This document shows, piece by piece, positions 1-7,066 of a stretch of DNA of 12,870 nt. The first letter of the stretch is position 1. Each line of letters begins with the position of its first letter. The position numbers and the translations under genes are program-made. Below the pieces are notes generated by a model, which had not been told where the DNA came from, did no database searches, and saw only the letters and a program-made list of their open reading frames with translations. The stretch comes from Methanoregula sp. (GTDB lineage: Archaea > Halobacteriota > Methanomicrobia > Methanomicrobiales > Methanospirillaceae), in contig DUHF01000110.1 of NCBI GenBank assembly GCA_013331015.1, forward strand, positions 2,621-15,490, read 5' to 3'.

Positions 1-203
1 AGGGTGATTGCCAGAAACGGGATGGCAAGCAGGGCAAGCGTCGGGTACAGGAAGTTGGTTGCCGCAAAAAAGGCCGGGAGGTCCAGGATGAGGTTGAGGA
101 CAATGCACGACCAGCCGGTGATTGCCAGGTACCGGGCATATCTTCCTGCAATAAGGAACAGGGCGAAGACGATGAACGCAACAATGATAAGGATATCGCT
201 CAT
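1..203 (-). CDS. Archaeosortase-like membrane protein, N-terminal part (cut by window edge)
   Basis: Reading the minus strand from the ATG at 203 gives 67 codons open to the window edge. The start is MSDILIIVAFIVFALFLIAG and there are two or three hydrophobic helices, the second and third separated by a short polar turn (residues about 27-67). A GGAAGG-type ribosome site lies just upstream (about 212-217). The hydrophobic layout and the pattern 'RYLAITGW...' resemble the N-terminus of archaeosortase A proteins, which process the C-terminal sorting tails of archaeal surface proteins at the membrane. The Cys/Arg catalytic part would lie outside the window, so the assignment is tentative; any polytopic membrane protein could look similar. 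It follows the lipoprotein gene on the same strand after 115 bases, so the two may be co-transcribed. None of the complete secreted proteins in the window carries a PGF-type sorting tail. Confidence 0.45.
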   Translation of the reverse strand, partial: MSDILIIVAFIVFALFLIAGRYARYLAITGWSCIVLNLILDLPAFFAATNFLYPTLALLAIPFLAIT

Positions 204-318
204 GATACCGCCTTCCCGTAATCGTGGGGTGGACCGGCCGGATGCGGGGTTTTTGGCGCCGCGGTTATCTTTGGGGAGAATCGATCCGCGGGATCACCGG
301 AACTGGATGGTATCTCCC

Positions 319-1119
319 TCACGATACCCCCTGCTCCCACCGGCCGCTTGCGTAAAATGCTACCCTCTCCCCGTCGTCTGAAAAGAACGAACCGCCCGGG
401 TGCCGGGCGGTGAGGTCGAGGTTGAGCCAGTAGAGCGTACCGGTCTCTCCCTCGGTTACGTGGCAGCCGATCGCGTCTGCACCGTACCGCGCCCGGACAT
501 ACCCTGCCGCCCGCTCGAACTCCTCGGGTGTCGTCCCGATGAATACTTCCGGGTATGCGTGGCCAATTGTGCCATTATTAGCATACACAATCCGGGCGTG
601 GCCACCAGCCGATTCGATGAGGGCTGCCAACAGGAGTGCATAATCATCGCAGTCGCCTTTGAGCCCGAGTGCGATGGTCCGGCCGGGAGGGGAGAGGTAC
701 TCGCTCCCCCGCGGGTCTTCCACATACGTCCAGCGTGCGGCCACCCCATCCCAGATATCACAGGCCTGCGACATACGGAAGGTGCCCCCGTGCCCGGGAC
801 GTATCAGGCTGACCGCAAAATCCCGGACTGCCGGGTCGGGCGGGTGGAGGGCATCCCGGATAGCAGAAGCAGTCCGGTCCTCCGGCAGGGTGCCGGTTGC
901 ATCACCTGCGGGGGGAATGGCGACATTCTGGAAGAGATAGAAATCGCCGGGGGTATCCGCGGCCGAAACGGACGCGCCGCCAGCAGCGTGCTCCGAAGGG
1001 CCGGCACTGAGACATCCAGCCGACACCAGAACGAAGAGGAGGAGGAAGGGAATTAGGAAGGAGAGCACCCTGCCGGATCGGGAGTGACCGGGAGAGCGGG
1101 AACGGGGCGGGGCTGCCAT
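319..1119 (-). CDS. Secreted lipoprotein with transglutaminase-like domain
   Basis: The 266-residue protein has a basic N-terminus, a hydrophobic stretch (about 19-35) and a lipobox LVSAGC with the lipidated cysteine at 36, so it should be anchored on the outer face of the membrane. The C-terminal half carries the papain-like triad of the transglutaminase-like superfamily: Cys157 in KGDCDDYALLLAALIES, His187 in GHAYPEVFIG and Asp235 in WLNLDLTA. Archaeal and bacterial members often act as peptidases or amide-modifying enzymes rather than as true transglutaminases; the substrate cannot be read from sequence. The start at 1119 precedes the signal peptide, although the ribosome site is weak and an internal start is possible. 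It is divergent from the small membrane protein at 1276 and lies upstream of the archaeosortase-like gene on the same strand, which suggests a cell-surface protein-processing role (inference). Confidence 0.85.
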   Translation of the reverse strand: MAAPPRSRSPGHSRSGRVLSFLIPFLLLFVLVSAGCLSAGPSEHAAGGASVSAADTPGDFYLFQNVAIPPAGDATGTLPEDRTASAIRDALHPPDPAVRDFAVSLIRPGHGGTFRMSQACDIWDGVAARWTYVEDPRGSEYLSPPGRTIALGLKGDCDDYALLLAALIESAGGHARIVYANNGTIGHAYPEVFIGTTPEEFERAAGYVRARYGADAIGCHVTEGETGTLYWLNLDLTARHPGGSFFSDDGERVAFYASGRWEQGVS

Positions 1120-1225
1120 ATCCCAGTATGTCGGACGGAGCAGGGATTACCTTTTTCGGTTGGATCGCCGACCCTGCACGATGCAATCGAGACCGTTGGA
1201 ATTGCCCGCACCAACTCACCAGAAA

Positions 1226-1253
1226 CATTAATCGGGCCCCATATTCATTAATC
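1226..1253. promoter_or_regulatory. Tandem CATTAATC repeats in a divergent promoter region
   Basis: The octamer CATTAATC occurs at 1226-1233 and again at 1246-1253, exactly 20 bases apart, or about two helical turns. Both copies sit in the AT-rich part of the gap between the divergent lipoprotein gene and the small membrane protein gene. The sequence between and after them (CATATT at 1240-1245, then CAAATA) could supply a TATA-like element for the plus-strand gene. The spacing suits a dimeric regulator on one face of the DNA, but this is inference from two short copies. Confidence 0.3.
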
Positions 1254-1275
1254 AAATAACAAAGGAAGAATATTG

Positions 1276-1632
1276 ATGTACGAAACAGCGTATAAGAACC
1301 GGTATCTTGTCCTGATCGCGGTGATCGGGATCGCCGCGATCTATGGCATCGTGACCATGCAACTGCTGGTTGCTCTGATTGCCGTCGCGCTTGCAGTTCT
1401 CGGCGTCCTGGGATGGCAGTACCTCCGCACCCGGAGATCAGAGACCGCTATCGAACAGGGCGAGGGTGAAGCAGTCCTTGCCGCAGGGCTCATCACCCTT
1501 GTTGCCCTTGCGGGGATGCAGTTCATTGTCTGGGCCATCGGGCTTGCCTTCATCTTCATGGTCCACCAGTCGCTCGCCCGTATCGAGCGGCGCATGGACG
1601 CCCTTGAACGGCGCGAACCGCCACTCCCGTGA
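1276..1632 (+). CDS. Small membrane protein of unknown function
   Basis: This 118-residue protein begins MYETAYKNRYLVLIAVIGIA. ATG at 1276 is preferred over the TTG at 1273 because AAGGAAG (1262-1268) sits seven bases upstream of it. Hydrophobic segments at about 10-26 and 29-47 form a helical hairpin. An Arg/Glu-rich segment (about 51-65) follows, then one or two more helices (about 66-97) and a charged amphipathic tail, ARIERRMDALERREPP, that may form a short coiled coil. I recognise no family or catalytic motif. It stands alone on the plus strand, and its stop codon lies 16 bases from the end of the convergent flavoprotein gene. The GC-rich codon use matches neighbouring genes, which supports real coding. 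Confidence 0.75.
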   Translation: MYETAYKNRYLVLIAVIGIAAIYGIVTMQLLVALIAVALAVLGVLGWQYLRTRRSETAIEQGEGEAVLAAGLITLVALAGMQFIVWAIGLAFIFMVHQSLARIERRMDALERREPPLP

Positions 1633-1648
1633 TCGCCGGCCGGCCGCA

Positions 1649-2515
1649 TCAAAGATGGTTCTTCACCAGAGCCTTGACCATCTCCTCTTTTCCGGCAATG
1701 GTGCGGATGTCGCGTACCGAGTCGGCATCGTCCATCAGCACCTCGCCTGCCAGTTCGATGCCAAGGGTGTGGAAGAACGCGCTGAGCACACTTGTTATGC
1801 AGGCAAAGTTACCCTTCCCTTTCCGGCCGGCCACGGAAAAGACGAGCCCGTGCCGGCACCTGCCGCCGCCGCCAAGCGCCCGCTCAGCATGGAACGCCTG
1901 CATCCGGTCGATCACCAGTTTGAGACCGGCGGGGACCGTGTTGGAGTATACGGGCGAGCAGACAATGATGAGCGATGCTCCCCGTACCGCAGCGATGATA
2001 TCGTTCATGTCGTCGTCAAAGACGCAGGTGCCGGTATTGTAGCACTGGTAGCACCCGATGCACGGGTGGAGGTCGAGGTCGTGCGGGTAGATGACTGACG
2101 CGGTCTTCCCTGCTTCGTGCGCTGCCCCGACAGCCCATTCTGCAAGGATGGCGCAGTTTCCGTCCGGCCGGGGGCTTCCCTGCAGGATGAGAAGGTCGAT
2201 TGGCCGGACCGGCCGATCTTTCCGTGGGCGGGAGTATTCATGGAAAACAACATCCGGATCGCGAAGGAGATCCTCTTTCCATATCGCCATCATCTGCCGG
2301 GCTGCCGACTCAGCAGAGCCGGGGAGGAGCGGGGAGTACTCGTAGGTGTTGGTGATGAAACGCGCCGGGCTTCGGTTCGGGTCTGCCGCGTCGAGCACGA
2401 ACCGCAGCATACCGGGGTAGAGTGCCGAGAAGTCCTCGCGGTGGAGCGTGAGCCGGCAGGTTGCATCCGGGGTTTTCACGGATTCGCTCTCGAGCAGTTC
2501 ACGCGAAAATTCCAT
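1649..2515 (-). CDS. Iron-sulfur flavoprotein (Isf-like, NADPH-dependent FMN reductase fold)
   Basis: The 288-residue protein has a flavodoxin-like domain from about residue 104. It contains the FMN phosphate loop LQGSPRPDGN (111-120), a compact cluster motif C152-x2-C155-x2-C158-x5-C164, and the flavin-ring loop CSPVYSNTVPAGLK (186-199). The compact cysteine spacing is the hallmark of methanogen Isf proteins, which bind one 4Fe-4S cluster and FMN and pass electrons from ferredoxin to acceptors, possibly in defence against oxygen or peroxide. Unusually, about 100 residues precede the flavodoxin fold; this part (MEFSRELLES onward) keeps the same GC-rich codon use and so looks coding, but I do not recognise it. 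It lies 48 bases downstream of the secreted-protein gene on the same strand. The ribosome site before ATG 2515 is weak (AAGGGA), so the exact start is less sure than the gene. Confidence 0.88.
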   Translation of the reverse strand: MEFSRELLESESVKTPDATCRLTLHREDFSALYPGMLRFVLDAADPNRSPARFITNTYEYSPLLPGSAESAARQMMAIWKEDLLRDPDVVFHEYSRPRKDRPVRPIDLLILQGSPRPDGNCAILAEWAVGAAHEAGKTASVIYPHDLDLHPCIGCYQCYNTGTCVFDDDMNDIIAAVRGASLIIVCSPVYSNTVPAGLKLVIDRMQAFHAERALGGGGRCRHGLVFSVAGRKGKGNFACITSVLSAFFHTLGIELAGEVLMDDADSVRDIRTIAGKEEMVKALVKNHL

Positions 2516-2563
2516 GATGATGTCTTTCCCTTGACCGGATAATAAGCGTTCGGGAATGGGGGT

Positions 2564-3463
2564 TCACCCGATCTTCCGGATACTGTTTCCTGCGGTATCT
2601 TCCAGCATCTTTGCGATATTGGAGAGGGCCTGGATCAACTGCTGCTGTTTCTGGAGGGTATCCTCTTGATCGATCGTACCCGTCTTCCCGCGATCTGCAA
2701 GGCCCAGCCACCATGGTTCGCCAACGGTCACCTGACCAAAACGGTCGATGGTAAGGGTTTCGGAATATTCTGCGGAAAATACCCCGAATATCTTCGCGTG
2801 CTTCTTTGTTTCAATGGAGACTGAGTTCTCATCGCCACGGATACCGGAGATTGCCGGATTGTCTTCCTGCAGAGCAGCAAGCGCCTGCTGCCGGCTCATC
2901 TCCCTGCTGAAAAATTCCCCGACAAACGGGCTCTCATCCGCTCCCTCATCCCGGTCTTCGTTTCCCACCGGAATGACCTCTTCGCGTTCCGATGCTGTTT
3001 GGGCCAGGATCTCCCCGTCAGGAGATGTAAGGCGATCATACTCCGTGTCGCCGTCCTGCAGCAGATCGCCATGCACATCTTTTTCGATAGTTCCGGTGTC
3101 CCGGCCCGGTGCGTCCGGATCAGGTTCCCCATCGCCATGCTCCGAAACCTCATTCATCTCCCCAACAAGGGTCCGTAACACCACTGGGGTTCGTGACGGG
3201 GCGATCGTTACGGCCAGAATGGTTTTTTGTGGCATTGTCGCTCGCGGGGATACGGTTGTTGTCATCGGGGACACCGGTATGCGGATCGTATCATCGATGG
3301 CGAGGGTCATCGTGGCATTGGGCGTCGGCGTCACCCTGAGGGGGACCGTCGCGGCTGATACCAGCGGTGCAACAGCAACAGCGACAACAAGACAGAGCAG
3401 AAGGAGCGCCGGGGGAATGCGCAACACTACCCTTACGGGAGTCAGGATTCCACGGGATGGCAT
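2564..3463 (-). CDS. Acidic secreted protein of unknown function
   Basis: The 299-residue product has a basic start, a hydrophobic signal peptide (about 18-36) and a likely cleavage site after VSA near residue 37. A Thr/Pro-rich segment (38-95) follows, then a strongly acidic, Asp/Glu-rich linker (about 101-190). A compact C-terminal domain (about 191-255) has alternating hydrophobic residues, SVSIETKKHAKIFGVF and a 'TLTIDRFGQVTVGEPWWLG' stretch, and is likely beta-rich. The last 35 residues form a Gln-rich amphipathic helix. No lipobox, second membrane helix or PGF-type sorting tail is visible, so the mature protein is probably released or loosely held outside the cell. I do not recognise the family with certainty. 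It lies between the histidine kinase and the flavoprotein gene, all on the minus strand; a T-rich hairpin upstream separates it from the kinase gene. Confidence 0.75.
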   Translation of the reverse strand: MPSRGILTPVRVVLRIPPALLLLCLVVAVAVAPLVSAATVPLRVTPTPNATMTLAIDDTIRIPVSPMTTTVSPRATMPQKTILAVTIAPSRTPVVLRTLVGEMNEVSEHGDGEPDPDAPGRDTGTIEKDVHGDLLQDGDTEYDRLTSPDGEILAQTASEREEVIPVGNEDRDEGADESPFVGEFFSREMSRQQALAALQEDNPAISGIRGDENSVSIETKKHAKIFGVFSAEYSETLTIDRFGQVTVGEPWWLGLADRGKTGTIDQEDTLQKQQQLIQALSNIAKMLEDTAGNSIRKIG

Positions 3464-3535
3464 ATGCGGTGATGGTCCGTTTCAGAGGAAAAAAGTATCG
3501 CTGCCAGCCGCTTTCCTGCACGATTCTCCTGAGCA

Positions 3536-3550
3536 TTTTTTCTTAAAAAA
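3536..3550 (-). terminator. T-rich hairpin/terminator after the histidine kinase gene
   Basis: TTTTTT-CTT-AAAAAA forms a perfect 6-bp stem with a three-base loop, extended by flanking GC after a one-base bulge. On the minus strand a T6 run begins 17 bases after the kinase stop codon, as expected for archaeal termination at T-tracts. The symmetry means it could act in either direction. Confidence 0.5.
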
Positions 3551-3566
3551 GCCCGAAAACGTTATC

Positions 3567-4703
3567 TCACGGCCCGGCACGCCGCCATGCCGTTACGGGT
3601 ACCGTCATCTCGAACCGTGCGCCCCAGCCCGGCATCCCGGTCTCCTTTAAGGAGATTCCGGTGATGTCCAGAATCTCCCGCGAAAGGGCAAGCCCAAGGC
3701 CAGTGTTTTTGCCAAAACCCCGCTCGAAGATCCGCTCCTTTTCACCGGCAGGCACACCATCGCCGTCATCTTCGCAGACAATGACCGCGTTTTCGCCCTC
3801 CTGCTGCAACGAGAAACTGACCGTGGTAATCTTCCCGCCATACCGGACCGCATTATCCATGAGGTTGTAAAAGACTTTTACGATCAGCGGGTCGGCAAAC
3901 ACCTCGGCACCCGCGGGCAGATCGTTTCTCACGGCAACCTGTCCGAGCGGAGCCTGCGATGCGGCTTCTTCCACAACCGCCCGGCAATCCTGCCAGACGG
4001 GAGCGCTTATCCCTACCTTCTCATACTCGCTGGTGAACTGGATCATGGCAACGATCCGGTCGGAAGCGGTAAGCGCCTTTGTGCAGTACTCCGAAAGTTT
4101 CGGGTCTACCTGCTCGGCCTCAAGGATGCCGAGGTATCCTTTGATCACCGTGAGCTGGTTGCCGATATCATGCCTTGTGATCGTGGAGAGGAGCGTGAGC
4201 TTCCGGTTCACCAGCTGGTACGCGGTTACGAGCTGCTGGAGTTCTTTTGCCCTTGCTGCCAGCTGGTCCTCAAGTGCCTTTCGCTCCGTGATGTCGATCA
4301 GGAAGAGGAGGGTTGCAGGCATTCCCCGGAAGAGGACCGACTTCCCCTTAACGATGACGGACCGCGGGCTGCCGTCAGCCGTACGGAGCGCGGCCTCGTA
4401 GAGGGGAACGTCGCCTGCCTCCCTCCGGGCCGCCATGTTCGCCATAACGGTATCCCGCGACTCTTCAGCAATATACGAGAGCAGTGGGGTACCGCCGAGC
4501 TGCCCTGCTTTATACCCGAGCGCCCGGACCATTGCCGGGTTCGCGTACAGCACCAACCCGTCCGGCCCGTATACGACAATATACTCGGACTGGAGTTCCA
4601 CCCGTTCGAGATCGAATGGATCGGGTGCCGGGGATTTCGAACCTTCGGGGCAGGCTTTGGGTTTCTGGAGATCTTTGGAGGCAGGGGCATTCATGGCAGG
4701 CAT
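3567..4703 (-). CDS. Soluble PAS-domain sensor histidine kinase
   Basis: The 378-residue protein has no membrane helices. A PAS domain spans about 36-140 (YIVVYGPDGLVLYANPAMVRALGY, ending in the typical DITERKALEDQL exit helix). A short coiled coil is followed by the dimerisation/phosphoacceptor helix with His178 in TITRHDIGNQL, and then a HATPase domain: N-box Asn280/Asn284 in FYNLMDNAVRYGG, G1 box EDDGDGVP (311-317) and G2 box GKNTGLGLAL (331-340). All catalytic boxes look intact, so it should autophosphorylate in the cytoplasm in response to an unknown small ligand or redox signal. No response regulator lies nearby, which is common in methanogens. ATG 4703 is used here; Met4 (4694) is an alternative and neither has a strong ribosome site, so a leaderless mRNA is possible. 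A TATA-like GATAAAA (minus strand, near 4725-4731) lies about 25 bases upstream. Confidence 0.92.
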   Translation of the reverse strand: MPAMNAPASKDLQKPKACPEGSKSPAPDPFDLERVELQSEYIVVYGPDGLVLYANPAMVRALGYKAGQLGGTPLLSYIAEESRDTVMANMAARREAGDVPLYEAALRTADGSPRSVIVKGKSVLFRGMPATLLFLIDITERKALEDQLAARAKELQQLVTAYQLVNRKLTLLSTITRHDIGNQLTVIKGYLGILEAEQVDPKLSEYCTKALTASDRIVAMIQFTSEYEKVGISAPVWQDCRAVVEEAASQAPLGQVAVRNDLPAGAEVFADPLIVKVFYNLMDNAVRYGGKITTVSFSLQQEGENAVIVCEDDGDGVPAGEKERIFERGFGKNTGLGLALSREILDITGISLKETGMPGWGARFEMTVPVTAWRRAGP

Positions 4704-4738
4704 TGGATCCGCTCAAAAAACTGGTTTTATCGATCTTG

Positions 4739-5155
4739 GTCTGCCGCCAAAAAAAGGTATGTGCGGGGCGCCCTTTTGAGGAGAATTGTTGTCCCAGGGT
4801 CTCCCGCAGATCATAATTGTGGCGAAACAAGCATGGACCTGGAGGCGTCACATCAGACCGATGGAAATCGGATGAATCTTTGGATATAACCGTCCTCGCC
4901 CGCATCCTTGCGCTCCTCATGGGGGCGACAAGGCCCCCATCGTCGCGCAAAGGTCGGGCTGCGGTTGCGATAATGTATCCTATGAAATCTGTCGCGAGAC
5001 CATCGGGATGGATGAACTCGGTGGGGGCAATGAATATGGAAATGTCCTTGAATTCTTCATTCTGTCTGAATGTGGCCGCAGGTATCAGTGGTGATTTCAT
5101 TACATGAACCGGTTTGAGGCCGCCGCACAGGCGCCCTTTTTGGTCGGCGGCAGGC
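4739..5155. ncRNA. Candidate large structured RNA (or MITE-like inverted-repeat element)
   Basis: This stretch fills most of the 527-base gap at 4704-5230. Its two ends pair: 4739-4748 with 5146-5155 (10 bp, one T-G), 4751-4757 with 5135-5141 and 4761-4766 with 5123-5128. Inside is a near-continuous rod, 4882-4980: 4882-4886/4976-4980, 4888-4892/4962-4966, 4898-4902/4955-4959, 4906-4913/4945-4953 (one bulged A) and 4919-4926/4933-4940, closed by loop GACAAG. Adjoining it, 4982-4989 pairs perfectly with 5093-5100 around smaller hairpins (4995-5020, 5058-5072). A 5-bp stem at 4858-4871 is capped by GGAA, a GNRA tetraloop on the plus strand. Strand is unresolved: GNRA and G-U pairs favour plus; a TATA-like box (5188-5193) and a T6 run (4715-4720) favour minus. 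No RNase P, SRP or tRNA hallmarks were found. Open frames here have near-even third-position base use, unlike the neighbouring genes. Confidence 0.45.
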
Positions 5156-5187
5156 ATCGCAATACACCATCAAAAACTCTGGAAACG

Positions 5188-5193
5188 ATTATA
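5188..5193 (-). promoter_or_regulatory. Possible TATA box reading into the structured element
   Basis: On the minus strand TATAAT at 5193-5188 would place a start site near 5164, about nine bases outside the pairing end of the structured element at 5155. It lies just after the end of the thiamine-diphosphate enzyme gene. It is a short AT-rich match only. Confidence 0.25.
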
Positions 5194-5230
5194 GATTCTG
5201 ATTTTCTGGGGAAACCGGAATGCCCGGGTA

Positions 5231-7003
5231 TCAGAACCGCTTGGGGTCGGTCTCGACATCGAGGACGACCGGACGGTTGAGCGCCAGTGCCCGGAGAAGG
5301 GCCGGACCGAGGTCTCCGCAACTCTTCACCCGGATCCCCACCCCGCCGCAGGCATCCGCGTACGCGGCAAAGTCGGGGTTTTGGAGATCGGTTGCAAAGT
5401 TCTCGTACCGCTCCATCATCTGCTCCACCCGGATCATGCCGAGCTCGTGGTTGTTCAAGACGACAACGACCATGGGGAGGTTGTACTTCACGGCCGTCAC
5501 AAGGTCACCCATCGCCTGCGAGAAACCGCCGTCGCCCGTGACGCAGATAACGGTCTTTTCCGGGCTGGCAATCTTTGCCGCAATCGCGCCGGGAAGCCCA
5601 AAGCCCATGGTCGCAAGGTAGCCCGACATCACGAACCGGTGCCGCTTCATCCGGAAGTTCCGGCCGAACCACCACTGGTTCTCGCCCACGTCCACCGAGA
5701 TGATCGCGTCCTCCGGTAAGGTATCGGAGAGAACCTTCATGATGAACGGCGGCCGGAGCGGGGATGCTTTCGCGTCCGCCTCCCGGTCCCGCACCTCGTT
5801 CCATTCGCGCTTCATTCGCGCAATGTTCTCAAGCTCCCCACGGGCCTCCTGTTCTTTGACGAGAGGGATGAGGGCGGGGAGCACGTGCGAGCAGTTGCCA
5901 AAGAGCCCCACCGTCTTGTTGTTCTTCATGAGGTGGATGGGATCGATGTCCACCTGCACCATGGGCCGGTCGAGCGGCACGTTCGTGAACTTCGAGAACC
6001 CGACGCCGAGCGTGATGAGCAGGTCGGACTCCGTTGCAAGGGTGCGGGCAAAAGGCGACCCGACATTGCCGAGGATGCCGACCACCCATTCATTGTTCTC
6101 GGGAAGGATCCCCTTGGCCCGGTAGGTGGTGAGGATAGGCGCGTGGATCTTCTTTGCAAGAGCAAGGACCTCCGCGGATGCCGGGAACGCGCCCCATCCG
6201 GCAAGGATGACCGGCCGCTCTGCTGCGTTGATTGCCGCCGCAGCCCGTTCGAGCAGCGCAGGCGGGGGCATGATATCGAAACCGGCAACGCAGGACTCGC
6301 GGGAGCAGTACGGCGCGTCGAGCGGCTGCTTCTGGATGTTATTCGGGACCGAGAGCTGGGCAACGCCCCGGTCGAGCACGGCATACTTGAGGGCCCGGGT
6401 TAAGAGGAGCACGGCCATCTTCTTCTCGTACACGGTGTTGTTGTATACCGTGATCGGCCGGAAGAAGGCGTCCTGGTCGATCTCCTGCACGCCGCCAGCT
6501 CCCGCGTACTGCGTCTCCACCTGCCCGTTGAGCGAGAGGACCGAGGCATGATCTTCCTTTGCATCGTACAGGCCGGTTGCGAGGTTGGTTGCCCCGGGGC
6601 CGGCAATCGTCAGGCAGGCCGCGATCTTGCCGGTCAACTTGTGGTAGGCCGATGCGGCCATGGATGCGTTTGCCTCGTGCCGGACCACGATATACCGGAT
6701 TTTCGGGTTCTTCCGGATCGCTTCGACCAGCCCAAGCGAGGAGGTGCCCGGCAGGCCGAAGACAACCGTCACCCCCCATGCAACCAGCTCGGCTGCCATG
6801 ATGTCCGAGACCGTTGTTCCTTCCCGGGCAGGAGCATCGGCAGCAGGGAGGGGCCGGAACGCCTCCTTTCCCGCGCGGCAGACCGGACAGGTCCAGCCCG
6901 ACGGAATATCTGAAAACACAGTCCCGGCCGGCACCCCGTGTGCCACATCGCCGGTCTTCTCATCATACACGTACCCGCAGACGCTGCATACCCATTCCGC
7001 CAT
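5231..7003 (-). CDS. Rubredoxin domain fused to a thiamine-diphosphate enzyme (acetolactate synthase/pyruvate oxidase family)
   Basis: The 590-residue protein starts with a rubredoxin domain (1-52): C6-x2-C9 and C39-x2-C42, with the WVCSVCGYVYDEKTGD and GWTCPVCRAGKEAF signatures that hold one mononuclear iron. After a short linker comes a full three-domain ThDP enzyme. The pyrimidine-binding domain has FGLPGTSSL and catalytic Glu110 in RHEANASMAASAY; the central domain spans about 247-385; the C-terminal domain has the ThDP/Mg motif GDGG (490-493) ending in NN (517-518). The family includes acetolactate synthase, pyruvate oxidase and decarboxylases of 2-oxoacids. The substrate cannot be read, but a fused one-electron carrier argues for an oxidative or reductive reaction rather than plain acetolactate synthesis (inference). 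GAGGAAGG just before ATG 7003 supports the start. The ferredoxin-like gene lies 85 bases upstream on the same strand. Confidence 0.9.
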   Translation of the reverse strand: MAEWVCSVCGYVYDEKTGDVAHGVPAGTVFSDIPSGWTCPVCRAGKEAFRPLPAADAPAREGTTVSDIMAAELVAWGVTVVFGLPGTSSLGLVEAIRKNPKIRYIVVRHEANASMAASAYHKLTGKIAACLTIAGPGATNLATGLYDAKEDHASVLSLNGQVETQYAGAGGVQEIDQDAFFRPITVYNNTVYEKKMAVLLLTRALKYAVLDRGVAQLSVPNNIQKQPLDAPYCSRESCVAGFDIMPPPALLERAAAAINAAERPVILAGWGAFPASAEVLALAKKIHAPILTTYRAKGILPENNEWVVGILGNVGSPFARTLATESDLLITLGVGFSKFTNVPLDRPMVQVDIDPIHLMKNNKTVGLFGNCSHVLPALIPLVKEQEARGELENIARMKREWNEVRDREADAKASPLRPPFIMKVLSDTLPEDAIISVDVGENQWWFGRNFRMKRHRFVMSGYLATMGFGLPGAIAAKIASPEKTVICVTGDGGFSQAMGDLVTAVKYNLPMVVVVLNNHELGMIRVEQMMERYENFATDLQNPDFAAYADACGGVGIRVKSCGDLGPALLRALALNRPVVLDVETDPKRF

Positions 7004-7066
7004 GATCCTTCCTCAGGCTCCCATTGGCATGGATGGCGTAAAAAAGATTCCGGCCGTGACAGGGTG

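Noticed and set aside
283..295. GATCCGCGGGATC hairpin downstream of the lipoprotein gene, as a terminator
   Set aside because: The stem is only 5 bp with a three-base loop and there is no T-run after it on the minus strand.
400..1056. Plus-strand open frame of 218 codons opposite the lipoprotein gene
   Set aside because: The minus strand carries a signal peptide, lipobox and catalytic triad; the plus frame has no recognisable protein features.
1635..1644. GCCGGCCGGC palindrome in the gap between convergent genes, as a terminator
   Set aside because: It has no room for a loop and no T-tract follows on either strand; GC-rich palindromes of this size are common in such DNA.
4739..5155. RNase P RNA or SRP RNA
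   Set aside because: The RNase P conserved GAGGAAAGTCC-type element and the SRP helix 8 GGAAG...AGCA pattern are absent on both strands.
4739..5155. Insertion sequence or MITE as the primary call
   Set aside because: The ends form imperfect inverted repeats of about 27 bases, but flanking bases show no clear target-site duplication and no transposase motif is visible. It is kept as an alternative only.
4510..5157. Minus-strand open frame of 215 codons crossing the intergenic region into the kinase gene
   Set aside because: It overlaps the kinase gene by about 190 bases in another frame. Its third-position base use in the intergenic part is near even, unlike real genes here. It has no good ribosome site and its sequence matches no family I know. 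The inverted-repeat structure explains the region better, but a decayed gene cannot be excluded.
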